A DNA stretch of 22,602 bases, taken from positions 1 through 22,602 of the forward strand of contig JAEXQJ010000219.1 in the NCBI GenBank assembly GCA_023438785.1. The letters run 5' to 3'. This DNA is from Pseudomonadota bacterium (GTDB lineage: Bacteria; Myxococcota_A; Polyangia; Fen-1088). Position numbers and translations under genes: made by a program. Within the stretch, counting starts at the first letter, position 1. Every line of letters begins with the position of its first letter. This document shows positions 1 through 7,313 of the stretch, piece by piece. Under the pieces are notes generated by a model. It had not been told where the DNA came from. It did not search any database and saw only the letters and a list, made by a program, of their open reading frames with translations.

Positions 1-36
1 CCTGCCGCCTGTACCCGCACATAACCACAAATCCGC

Positions 37-65
37 TTCACGGAAGGACAAAGGCGGCCTACCTT
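37..65 (+). promoter_or_regulatory. Putative sigma70-like promoter of the phosphoesterase gene, nearly leaderless
   Basis: TTCACG at 37-42 and TACCTT at 60-65 are separated by exactly 17 nt; each matches the consensus at 4 of 6 positions. The -10 box ends 9 nt before the ATG at 75, so transcription would start about 0-3 nt before the start codon. There is no Shine-Dalgarno sequence in front of the ATG. In GC-rich DNA such matches can arise by chance, so the call rests on position and on the same pattern recurring at other genes of the window. Confidence 0.4.
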
Positions 66-74
66 GTCAGGTCC

Positions 75-812
75 ATGCGGATCGGTATTTTCAGCGACAT
101 CCATGCGAACCTGGAGGCCTTGTCCGCGGTCCTCGAGGCGTATCGGAAGGAAAATATCGATGTTTACTACTGCCTGGGGGACACCGTCGGGTACGGCGCC
201 ATTCCCAACGAAGCGTGCACCATGATGCGCGCCAAGGTGGCGCAGGCCGTGCTGGGCAACCACGATGCCGCGGTGGCAGGCCGCATGGACTACTCGTACT
301 ACTACTACGCTGCCCGCCACGCCCTGGACAAACACGCCCAAGCCCTGGCGCCCGAGAACATGGAGTGGCTCAAGAGCCTCCCCTACGAGTATCGCGAGAA
401 CGACATCCTCTTCTGCCACGGCTCGCCCATCAGCATTCAGGAGTTCGACTACATCTTCGCGCGCGACCAAGCGGCCCAGTGCCTGAGCATCTGGGACCAA
501 TTGCCGCAGCTCACGGTCATCGGCCATTCGCACCTTTGCAAGGCCTTCGCCGTCAACCCCGCCTACTCGGGCGCGCAAGAGGTCGTGACGCTGAAGTTCC
601 AACTGCGGCCCGGCTGGAAGTACATCGTCAGCGTGGGCTCGGTGGGGCAGCCGCGCGACTTCGATCCGCGCGCCAGCTACACCGTCTTCGACACCGAGAC
701 CAAGACCTTCGAGTTCAAGCGCGTGGAGTACGACACCAAAGCCGCGGCGGGCAAGATCCTCGCCTCCGACCTGGAGCCCAACTTCGGCACGCGCCTGTTC
801 CTGGGAATCTAG
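75..812 (+). CDS. Calcineurin-like metallophosphoesterase (YfcE/Metallophos_2 type)
   Basis: A 245-residue cytosolic protein with the complete metal-binding set of the calcineurin-like phosphoesterase fold. Visible are D8-x-H10 (SDIHAN), G35-D36 (LGDTVGYG), G61-N62-H63-D64, H115 (FCHGSP) and G150-H151-x-H153 (GHSH). These residues bind two divalent metals in family members that hydrolyse phosphomonoesters or phosphodiesters. The substrate cannot be told from sequence; family relatives act on cyclic nucleotides, dinucleotides or model diesters. There is no signal peptide or membrane segment. A run of four tyrosines (72-78) lies after the GNHD motif. The frame stays open back to the window edge, but MRIGIFSDIH is a typical family N-terminus, so the start at 75 is preferred. 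The next gene, prfC, follows after 75 bp on the same strand. Confidence 0.9.
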   Translation: MRIGIFSDIHANLEALSAVLEAYRKENIDVYYCLGDTVGYGAIPNEACTMMRAKVAQAVLGNHDAAVAGRMDYSYYYYAARHALDKHAQALAPENMEWLKSLPYEYRENDILFCHGSPISIQEFDYIFARDQAAQCLSIWDQLPQLTVIGHSHLCKAFAVNPAYSGAQEVVTLKFQLRPGWKYIVSVGSVGQPRDFDPRASYTVFDTETKTFEFKRVEYDTKAAAGKILASDLEPNFGTRLFLGI

Positions 813-887
813 TCCGCGTGGGGGCTGGCCCGCGGGCGAGAAAAGCGCGTCCATTGGCCGCCGCGCCTGCTACGTTACGCAGCTCCG

Positions 888-2507
888 ATGGACGAGCAGC
901 TCAATCGTTTGCGCGCTGAAGTATCGTCGCGCCGCACCTTCGCCATCATCTCGCACCCCGACGCGGGCAAGACCACCTTGACCGAGAAGCTCCTCCTGTA
1001 CGGCGGAGCCGTGCACGTGGCGGGATCGGTGCGTGCGCGCGGCGATGGCCGCCACACCACCAGCGACTGGATGGAGATCGAGCGCCAGCGCGGCATCTCC
1101 GTATCGAGCAGCGTCCTGCAATTCGACTACGCGGGCTGCCGCATGAACCTGCTCGACACGCCCGGCCACAACGATTTCTCCGAGGATACCTACCGCACGC
1201 TGGCGGCCGCCGACACGGCCATCATGCTCATCGATTGCGTCAAGGGCGTGGAGCCGCAGACCATCAAGCTGTTCCAGGTGTGCCGTATGCGCGGCATCCC
1301 CATCGTGACCTTCGTCAATAAGCTCGACCGCGACGGCAAGGATCCTTTCGAGCTGCTCGACGAGATCGAGCGTGTGTTGGGCATTCCCTGCACGCCCGCC
1401 AACTGGCCCGTGGGCTCGGGGCGTTCCTTGTCGGGCGTCTACGACCGCTGGAAGCGCGCGTTGCTCTTGTTCGAAGGCGGCGCCCGCAGCCAACGCATCG
1501 GCATGCGGCAGGCCGGGTGGGACGATCCCGAGCTGCGCGAGACCGTGAGTCCCGGCCAACTGGAGCGCCTGCGCGAGGAGTTGGAGCTGCTGGAGACCGC
1601 GGGCAACCCCTTCGATCGCGAGAGCTTCCTGGCCGGTCAGGTCACCCCCGTGTTCTTCGGCAGTGCCATGACGAACTGCGGATTGGAGCCGCTGCTCGAC
1701 CATTTTGCCGAGTTGGCCCCGCCGCCGCGCGTGCGTCACACCTCGGCGGGCTCGCTGGCCCCGGACGCGCCGAGCTTTTCAGGCTTCGTCTTCAAGATCC
1801 AGGCGAACATGGATCCGCAGCACCGCGACCGCATCGCGTTCATCCGCATCTGCAGCGGCCGCTTCACGCGTGGCATGGAGGTCAAGCACGTGCGCACGGG
1901 CAAGCCTCTCACGCTCTCGCGTTCGGTGCAGTTCATGGCCCAGACGCGCACCGTGGTCGACGAGGCCTACTCGGGCGACATCCTGGGCCTGTGGGATCCC
2001 GGCATCCTGCGCATCGGCGACAGCCTATGTGAGGCCCAGCCCATGGAATTTGAAGGTATTCCGCGCTTCTCGCCGGAACACTTCGTGCGCGTGCGCCTGG
2101 ATGACCCTCTGAAGCGCAAGCAGCTCAAGAAGGGACTGGAGCAGCTCTCGGAGGAGGGCGCGGTCCAGCTCTTCTTCGATCGCCAACGCATGGAACGCGA
2201 TCCCATCTTGGGCGCGGTCGGCGTTTTGCAGTTCGAGGTCATCGAGCACCGCCTGCGCGGCGAATACGGCGTGCGCGTGGGCTTCGAGCGTCTGCCCTAC
2301 CGCTACGCGCGCTGGATCGAGGGCGACGGCCTGGACTTCGACAAGCTGGAGCTGCCGGGTCGGCAAAGCTGTGTCACCGACGTGGAGGGCCGGCCGCTGG
2401 TGCTCTTCGAGACCGAGTGGCTGCTTCGTCGCGCCGAGGAAGACCACCGCTCCGTGAAGTTCATCTCCGCCGTGCAACCCGGCCGCTCCCAGCGCTCCGC
2501 GGCTTAA
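888..2507 (+). CDS. prfC: Peptide chain release factor 3 (RF3)
   Basis: A 539-residue translational GTPase, close to the roughly 530 residues usual for RF3. The G1 P-loop is HPDAGKTT at 23-30. The switch region has SDWMEIERQRGISV at about 59-72. G3 is DTPGH at 90-94, followed by NDFSEDTYRTL, which is characteristic of RF3 rather than EF-G, and G4 is NKLD at 144-147. RF3 in its GTP form removes RF1/RF2 from the ribosome after peptide release. The C-terminal half has the expected domain II (about 295-390) and domain III regions. The start has no Shine-Dalgarno; a TACGTT box at 871-876 ends 11 nt before the ATG, but I find no good -35 for it. The gene ends 3 bp from the convergently transcribed kinase. 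Confidence 0.96.
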   Translation: MDEQLNRLRAEVSSRRTFAIISHPDAGKTTLTEKLLLYGGAVHVAGSVRARGDGRHTTSDWMEIERQRGISVSSSVLQFDYAGCRMNLLDTPGHNDFSEDTYRTLAAADTAIMLIDCVKGVEPQTIKLFQVCRMRGIPIVTFVNKLDRDGKDPFELLDEIERVLGIPCTPANWPVGSGRSLSGVYDRWKRALLLFEGGARSQRIGMRQAGWDDPELRETVSPGQLERLREELELLETAGNPFDRESFLAGQVTPVFFGSAMTNCGLEPLLDHFAELAPPPRVRHTSAGSLAPDAPSFSGFVFKIQANMDPQHRDRIAFIRICSGRFTRGMEVKHVRTGKPLTLSRSVQFMAQTRTVVDEAYSGDILGLWDPGILRIGDSLCEAQPMEFEGIPRFSPEHFVRVRLDDPLKRKQLKKGLEQLSEEGAVQLFFDRQRMERDPILGAVGVLQFEVIEHRLRGEYGVRVGFERLPYRYARWIEGDGLDFDKLELPGRQSCVTDVEGRPLVLFETEWLLRRAEEDHRSVKFISAVQPGRSQRSAA

Positions 2508-2510
2508 GAT

Positions 2511-4451
2511 TCAGTCATCCAAGAAGGGGTCCGGCGCTGGCGCGGTGGCTTTGGGCTCGGGCGGAGGCTCGGTGGCCTTCACGGCCTTGCCCCGCGCCGG
2601 CCGCTTGGCCTCAGGCTTGGCTGGCTCGGATTCTGCCGGGTCATCGGTGAACTCATCCCGAACCACCGGCTCGGCCGGGGCGGCAGCGGGCTCCTCCTGA
2701 CCCTCCTCCGCGGCCGGGGCTATCTTGGCGCTGGCGGCTTTCTTGGCCGCCGGTTGCGGCGAGAGCGTGACCACCAACGAGTGATCTCCGTCGGGAACGA
2801 TTTGCAGACCGACGGCCGTGAAGCCGGCCTTGCTGATCTGCAACTCCACCGGGTGTTGGCCCCGCGGCTCCGAAAAGACCAGTGGCGTCTGGCCGAGGAT
2901 CCGCTTGGTCGAAAGCCGCACCACGTCCGCGCCGGAGGGCAGCGACGTGACGGTGAGCTGGACCAAATCGGCCGGGCGAGCGGCGGCGGGATCGGCCGCG
3001 GGGGCGCTTGGCGAGGGCAGGGGAATCGCCTCGGGGCGCGGCCGTACGGGCGGGGCGGCGGATGGTTCGGAGGGGGCGAGCGGCGTGGGGCGGGTAGCCG
3101 GAGCGTGGCCCGAGCGCCCGGGCCGCCAAACCATGACCAGGGCCATGACACCCAGGCCCAGCAGGATGGCCCACAGGACCAATCCCGCCACGCGAAGCGG
3201 CTTCATGCGCTGGGGCACCGGAGCGGCCACGGCCATCATGCCGGCGCTGGTACGCGCCACCATGGCGGCCTCCTCCGGCGACATGGGAATGGGCCCCGAC
3301 ATGGGCCCGGTGGGCATGGGCGCCATCGGCACGGGCGGCGGCGCGGCCTCGGCACGTTCGCGGGCGGCGCTGTCGAGCACAGCCTGAATTTCGGCGTCCG
3401 AAGGCTGGGGCGGCTCGGCCGTCTCCCCCTCGAACAGCTCGGCCATGAAGTGTTGCAGGGCCTGGCTGGAGAAGCGCCGGTCGGCCAGGAAGGCGTCCAG
3501 CGCGCGTGCCATCTGGGTGGCGTTCTGGTAGCGCAGCTTCACGTCGCGCTCCAGGGCACGCATCACGATGGCGTCCAAAGCCGGCGGCACGACCTTGTTC
3601 AGGGTCGACGGCTTGGGGATCTCCATGTTGAGGATGAGCGATGCCGTCTCGCTGGGGCTATCCGTGCGGAAGAGGCGTTTGCCGGTCAGCGCCTCGTGCA
3701 ACACGATTCCCAGGGCGAAGATGTCAGCCCGGGCGTCGAACTCGTCGCCTCGGCACTGCTCGGGCGCGAGATAGGCCGCCTTGCCCTTGAACTGATGGGT
3801 CCCCGTCGTCTCGGTGAGGCGAAGGTTGGCCACCATCTTCGCGATTCCGAAGTCGAGCACCTTCACCGCCCCGGCGAACGACACCATGAGGTTTGACGGC
3901 GAGATGTCCCGGTGGACGATGTTGAGTGGCGTTCCGTCCGCGTCGGCCAAGATGTGGGCGTGGGCCAGACCCAGGCAGGCTTGCCGCCCGATTTCCGCCA
4001 CCACGTTGGCCGGCATCAGGCGGTTATCGCGTTGCAGGCGGCCCAGGATGTTCACCAGCACCGCGCCATGGACGTACTCCATGACCAGGAAGAAGGCGCT
4101 GTCTTCCTCACCGAAGTCGTGGACCTGGACGATGTTGGGGTGCTGCAGGCGGCCCGAGATGGTCGCCTCGTCCATGAACATGCGGATGAAGCGGGGCTCG
4201 TGCGAGAACTGGGGCAGGATGCGTTTGATGACCACCTGCCGGCGGAACAGGCCGGGTCCGGTGGCCAGGGCGCGGAAGACCTCGGCCATGCCGCCCGCGC
4301 CGAGGCGCTCGATCAGAATGTAGCGGCCATAGCAGCGGAGGGGAAAGTGGTTGGGGCGTGACGTCGACGCGGTTCTCCTCGTGCCCGTAATACGCCCCGC
4401 CGGCGCCTTCTGACCGGCATCGTCGGGCCGTGGCTTGTTCGGGTGCTCCAT
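2511..4451 (-). CDS. Membrane-anchored Ser/Thr protein kinase with C-terminal PEGA-like domain
   Basis: A 646-residue Hanks-type (PknB-like) kinase. After a 40-residue basic, low-complexity N-terminus, the kinase domain spans about 43-325. It contains the glycine loop GAGGMAEVF (51-59), catalytic Lys76 in VVIK, Glu95 of helix C, the HRD motif at 180-182, Asn187, DFG at 200-202 and APE at 229-231. All catalytic residues are present, so it should be active. A Pro/Met-rich linker leads to one hydrophobic segment (about 421-442). After it comes a Pro/Ala-rich stretch and then a PEGA-like domain (about 497-564, SLPSGADV, LGQTPL). The tail (565-646) is Ala/Pro/Glu/Lys-rich and looks disordered. The expected topology is a cytoplasmic kinase with a periplasmic PEGA-like region. 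It lies 98 bp downstream of the TolC-type gene on the same strand, so co-transcription is possible. Kinases of this layout are abundant in Myxococcota; the substrate is unknown. Confidence 0.93.
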   Translation of the reverse strand: MEHPNKPRPDDAGQKAPAGRITGTRRTASTSRPNHFPLRCYGRYILIERLGAGGMAEVFRALATGPGLFRRQVVIKRILPQFSHEPRFIRMFMDEATISGRLQHPNIVQVHDFGEEDSAFFLVMEYVHGAVLVNILGRLQRDNRLMPANVVAEIGRQACLGLAHAHILADADGTPLNIVHRDISPSNLMVSFAGAVKVLDFGIAKMVANLRLTETTGTHQFKGKAAYLAPEQCRGDEFDARADIFALGIVLHEALTGKRLFRTDSPSETASLILNMEIPKPSTLNKVVPPALDAIVMRALERDVKLRYQNATQMARALDAFLADRRFSSQALQHFMAELFEGETAEPPQPSDAEIQAVLDSAARERAEAAPPPVPMAPMPTGPMSGPIPMSPEEAAMVARTSAGMMAVAAPVPQRMKPLRVAGLVLWAILLGLGVMALVMVWRPGRSGHAPATRPTPLAPSEPSAAPPVRPRPEAIPLPSPSAPAADPAAARPADLVQLTVTSLPSGADVVRLSTKRILGQTPLVFSEPRGQHPVELQISKAGFTAVGLQIVPDGDHSLVVTLSPQPAAKKAASAKIAPAAEEGQEEPAAAPAEPVVRDEFTDDPAESEPAKPEAKRPARGKAVKATEPPPEPKATAPAPDPFLDD

Positions 4452-4549
4452 GCGAGCCGAGATCCGCTCTGGCCCCTGCGGGCGCTCCGGTCAGCCGGGG
4501 GCGGCGACCGCGGAATTCAGCATATCACGGCCGGCTGCTCACTCGTGAG

Positions 4550-5983
4550 TCACGGGGCGCTGACGTCGGTGCCCGTTGCGCGGCTCAGGTCAGCCACCGC
4601 CACGTTGAAGTCATAGATGCTTTGCAGGTAGCGAACCCGGGCCTGGAAGAAGGCCAGCAGGGCATCCGAGAAGTCCTTGGCCTCCGCGACACCCACGGCC
4701 ATGTTCTGCATGATGGCGGCGATCCACTGCCGGCTGGCCTTTTCACCCTTCTGCACCGTCTTGATGCGCCGGGCCGATTCCTGCAGCTCGCTGTAGGTCT
4801 TCTCGACCTCGAAGGCGATGCCGTCCAGGGCCTCCTGACGCTTCAGGTCCGCCTCCGAGGCCTCAGCCGCGAAACGGTGGGCGCGGGCATTCTTGGGGCC
4901 CAGGTCCAGGGGCATGCGCAGGAGAGCCGCGATGCCGGCTCCCGCCGAGTTGTAGGGGTTGTCGAAGAAGGCGTTGTTGGGGTGATCGACGGAATTGGCG
5001 TAGGCGTACCGGGCCGTAAAGACCATGGCCAGATCCGGATACTGGCGCCGCCACTCCAAATCCGCCAAGGCGCGCTTGGTCGCGGCCAGGTGCTCCAGTG
5101 CCTGGACCTCGGGGCGGTAGCTCACGGCGGCCTGTGTGTAGTGGGCCAGGGGGCGACTGGGGATGGAGAGCGCCTCCAATTCGCCATCGTCCACGTCCAG
5201 ATCCGCGGGGGCGTTCGCCCCGATGAGCGTGCGCAATCCGGCCCTGGCCAGATCGGCCCCACGCTGGGCCTCCAGCATGCGCGCCTCCACCTCGGCGCGC
5301 ACGGCGCGCAGGCGTAGGCGATCGGTGACCGAGGCGTCGCCCGAACCCTCGGCTAACTCCTCCTCGATCTTCTTCTGGGCCTCATCCAGGTAGTCCAGGC
5401 CCTCCTTCAGGGTGCTCTGGAGCTCGCGCGCCAGCTTGGCGCCCCAGTAGGCCTTGCGCACCTTCTGTTCCACGTCCGCCACGGCCCCGGCTTCCCGCCC
5501 GCGCGACGCCTCCACCCCCTGGGTGGCCGCGGCCTCTCCCGCTGCCAGTTTGCCGAAGGTGTAGATGGGCTGGACCAACTTGAATTCCGTGCGCGTGAAG
5601 ACGCCCTTGATGTTCGTGATGGCCTTGAACATCTGGTCGCTCTCGAAGGAGAAGTTGGTGTTCCAGCAGTGGTCGAGCCGGTAGTCCTTGCCCAGGCTGT
5701 CCAGGGCCTCATCCCCGGTGCTGCACTTGACCTCCGTCATGGGCGCCAGCACCGACGTGAGCTCGCCGGAGGGCCACTTCATGCGTTCCGCTTCTTCGAG
5801 TTGCGCCTCCACGCCCGCGGTGGCCTGCGCCGCCGCTGCCACACCCGGGTTGCCCTGGCGGGCCATGTCCAGCAGCTCGCTTAGTCGGTACGGTTTGGCC
5901 CAGCTCGCAGCACTTGGCATGTGCACGGCGCCCAGCGTGGCGAAGGCGCTGAACAGGAGTCCCCAGCGACGAGAGTGGCTCAT
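4550..5983 (-). CDS. TolC-family outer-membrane efflux protein
   Basis: A 477-residue protein starting at MSHSRRWGLL, with a signal peptide of about 29 residues (hydrophobic core LLFSAFATLGAV, likely cleavage after ASWA). The mature protein begins PYRLSELLDMARQGNPGVAAA, the usual start of outer-membrane efflux (OEP) repeats. It continues with long Ala/Glu-rich coiled-coil helices that alternate with strand-like segments, in two repeats as in TolC. TolC proteins form trimeric channel-tunnels that link inner-membrane pumps to the outside; no pump or adaptor gene is in this window. An insert near residues 80-120 holds two cysteines (C87, C106), unusual for the family and possibly a disulfide. 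An in-frame extension upstream to 6112 was rejected because it overlaps the divergent gene and precedes the signal peptide. It is divergent from the YgfZ gene. Confidence 0.88.
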   Translation of the reverse strand: MSHSRRWGLLFSAFATLGAVHMPSAASWAKPYRLSELLDMARQGNPGVAAAAQATAGVEAQLEEAERMKWPSGELTSVLAPMTEVKCSTGDEALDSLGKDYRLDHCWNTNFSFESDQMFKAITNIKGVFTRTEFKLVQPIYTFGKLAAGEAAATQGVEASRGREAGAVADVEQKVRKAYWGAKLARELQSTLKEGLDYLDEAQKKIEEELAEGSGDASVTDRLRLRAVRAEVEARMLEAQRGADLARAGLRTLIGANAPADLDVDDGELEALSIPSRPLAHYTQAAVSYRPEVQALEHLAATKRALADLEWRRQYPDLAMVFTARYAYANSVDHPNNAFFDNPYNSAGAGIAALLRMPLDLGPKNARAHRFAAEASEADLKRQEALDGIAFEVEKTYSELQESARRIKTVQKGEKASRQWIAAIMQNMAVGVAEAKDFSDALLAFFQARVRYLQSIYDFNVAVADLSRATGTDVSAP

Positions 5984-5994
5984 GACGCCCCGAA

Positions 5995-6002
5995 GTGTAC
6001 AC
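5995..6002. repeat. Perfect 8-bp palindrome in the divergent TolC/YgfZ promoter region
   Basis: GTGTACAC lies 11 nt upstream of the TolC-family start codon and just before the putative -35 of the YgfZ gene. Read on the minus strand, a TACACT box overlapping it ends 10 nt before the TolC ATG and could serve as its -10. A regulator bound here would touch both genes. An 8-bp palindrome can occur by chance. Confidence 0.3.
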
Positions 6003-6004
6003 GT

Positions 6005-6033
6005 TTGACCGAGGAGATGCCGCGTGCTACCGC
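6005..6033 (+). promoter_or_regulatory. Putative promoter of the YgfZ-type gene
   Basis: TTGACC at 6005-6010 (5 of 6 to consensus) and TACCGC at 6028-6033 are 17 nt apart, and the -10 is preceded by TG at the extended -10 position. The -10 ends 7 nt before the ATG at 6041. If the promoter is real, the in-frame ATG at 6017 lies inside it and cannot be the start, which favours 6041 (leaderless) or 6050. Confidence 0.4.
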
Positions 6034-6040
6034 ACTCAAA

Positions 6041-7027
6041 ATGCAGACCATGGAGCCCGAGGGACAACTGCGCGCTCTGCGCGAAGCCGCGGTGATGGTC
6101 GATGTGGGCCATTGGGAGGCGATGAGCGCCACCGGGGCTGACCGGGTGTCATTTCTGCACCGAATGACCACGGGCAGCGTGCAGGGCATCGGGGTCGGGC
6201 AGGGGGGACACTCGCTCTTTCTCGATAGCAAAGGGCACGTGCTCAGCGAGTTGCGCCTCTTCGCGCGGCCGCAGGATTTCCTCGTGCTGGTCCCGGTGGG
6301 CCTGGCCCAGTCCACCGCGGCGGGCCTCAACCGCTATGCCGTGATGGACGACTTCGCGGCCGCGGCCCAGCCCGAATTCGCCTTGCTCGGCGTGCACGGG
6401 CCGCAGGCGGAGGCGGCGTTGGCCTCGGTGGGCGTGCAGGTGCCGGCCGGCTTTGCCCAAGCCGCCCCCTGGTCGCACGCGGAGGTGACCGGACCCGCGG
6501 GCGCGCTGTGGCTGGTGCGCGGCCGTACCGGTGGTGACGACGGGCTGTGGCTGGGGGGATCGCGCGCCATGGTGGGGGCGGTGGCTGCTGCTCTCGAACC
6601 GCGGATCGCCCGCCTCGACCCCGAGTTGGCGCAGGGTCTGCGCATCCAGGCCGGCGAACCGCGCTTCGGCGCCGAGGTGGTGCCGGGGGCCTTCCCGGTG
6701 GAGGTGGGCCTGGGCGCGGCCATCGATCACGGCAAGGGCTGCTACCTGGGGCAGGAGACCATCGTGCGCATGCGCGACCGAGGTTTGGTGCGCCGCCGGC
6801 TGACTGGCTTGCGCCTGTTGGGCGAGGGGGTGCCCGCGCCCGGCGACGACGTGGGCGGCGCCGCCGGTGCAGGCAAGGTGACCAGCGTGGGCCGCCTGCC
6901 GGGGCAGCCCGCCCTCGCCCTGGCCCTGTTGTCCTCGGCCGTGCCGGTAGGGCGCGAGGTCCTGATTCGCGGTGGCGGGTCCGGGCTGCCGGCGCGGGTG
7001 GTTTTCGAGTCGCCGCCCTGGAAATGA
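6041..7027 (+). CDS. ygfZ: YgfZ/GcvT-like folate-binding protein
   Basis: A protein of 328 residues from this start, similar to YgfZ (tRNA-modifying/iron-sulfur protein maintenance) and to the GcvT aminomethyltransferase fold. The family hallmark K-G-C-Y-x-G-Q-E is present at about 232-239, with the conserved Cys near 234. The N-terminal half has the typical VSFLHRMTTGSVQ, LFLDSKGHVLSELRLF and YAVMDDF segments. YgfZ proteins bind tetrahydrofolate and support assembly or repair of certain Fe-S enzymes. Full GcvT is larger and would sit with glycine-cleavage genes, which are absent here. Start choice is open: 6017 gives 8 more residues but has GAGG only 2 nt away and would lie inside the putative promoter; 6050 is also possible. 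The gene is divergent from the TolC-type gene and precedes the small basic ORF by 82 bp. Confidence 0.88.
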   Translation: MQTMEPEGQLRALREAAVMVDVGHWEAMSATGADRVSFLHRMTTGSVQGIGVGQGGHSLFLDSKGHVLSELRLFARPQDFLVLVPVGLAQSTAAGLNRYAVMDDFAAAAQPEFALLGVHGPQAEAALASVGVQVPAGFAQAAPWSHAEVTGPAGALWLVRGRTGGDDGLWLGGSRAMVGAVAAALEPRIARLDPELAQGLRIQAGEPRFGAEVVPGAFPVEVGLGAAIDHGKGCYLGQETIVRMRDRGLVRRRLTGLRLLGEGVPAPGDDVGGAAGAGKVTSVGRLPGQPALALALLSSAVPVGREVLIRGGGSGLPARVVFESPPWK

Positions 7028-7070
7028 GCGCGACTCGGGCGCGGCGAAGGGCTCACGTGCGCTCTCGCCC

Positions 7071-7099
7071 TTGACATAGACCGCCTCAACCCGAATAGT
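7071..7099 (+). promoter_or_regulatory. Strong sigma70-like promoter of the 55-aa basic protein, predicted leaderless
   Basis: A perfect TTGACA at 7071-7076, a 17-nt spacer, and AATAGT at 7094-7099 (4 of 6 to consensus). The -10 ends 10 nt before the ATG at 7110, so the transcript would start within about 2-4 nt of the start codon. No Shine-Dalgarno is present (GTGCACACCCGC precedes the ATG). This is one of the two best promoters in the window. Confidence 0.6.
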
Positions 7100-7109
7100 G
7101 CACACCCGC

Positions 7110-7277
7110 ATGGGCAAGCACGACAATCGCCGTTCGATGAAGATGCGCCGTAAGGTCAGCCAGAAGAAGCTCAAGGCTCGGGTTAAGCGACAAAAGGCCG
7201 AGACCAAGGCCGCTCGCACTCCGGCCAAGGCGCCGAAGAAGACGCGCGCCGCTTCTGCTCCGGCCGCCAAGGAATAG
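7110..7277 (+). CDS. Small, very basic 55-residue protein of unknown function
   Basis: A 55-codon ORF from ATG 7110 to TAG 7275-7277. The product begins MGKHDNRRSMKMRRKVSQKK, has 13 Lys and 8 Arg (38%) against three acidic residues, and ends in an Ala/Pro/Lys-rich tail (about 30-55). The first 29 residues look like one amphipathic basic helix. It resembles, in composition, small ribosome- or nucleic-acid-associated proteins such as Thx or the S20 N-terminus, but I recognise no named family. Reasons to think it is real are the strong promoter directly in front, the clean stop 36 bp before the mutS start, and a composition unlike the shadow frames of this GC-rich DNA. It is not a truncated copy of a neighbour. 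A role in binding RNA or DNA is inferred from charge only. Confidence 0.7.
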   Translation: MGKHDNRRSMKMRRKVSQKKLKARVKRQKAETKAARTPAKAPKKTRAASAPAAKE

Positions 7278-7313
7278 CCCGCTCTTCGGCCTTCCGCGCA
7301 GGTCATCTGTGAC

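Noticed and set aside
828..837. Perfect palindrome GCCCGCGGGC behind the phosphoesterase gene
   Set aside because: Short all-GC palindromes are expected by chance at this base composition, and without a loop it cannot form a terminator hairpin.
5984..6112. N-terminal extension of the TolC-type protein by 43 residues
   Set aside because: It would put residues before a good signal peptide and overlap the divergent gene's start.
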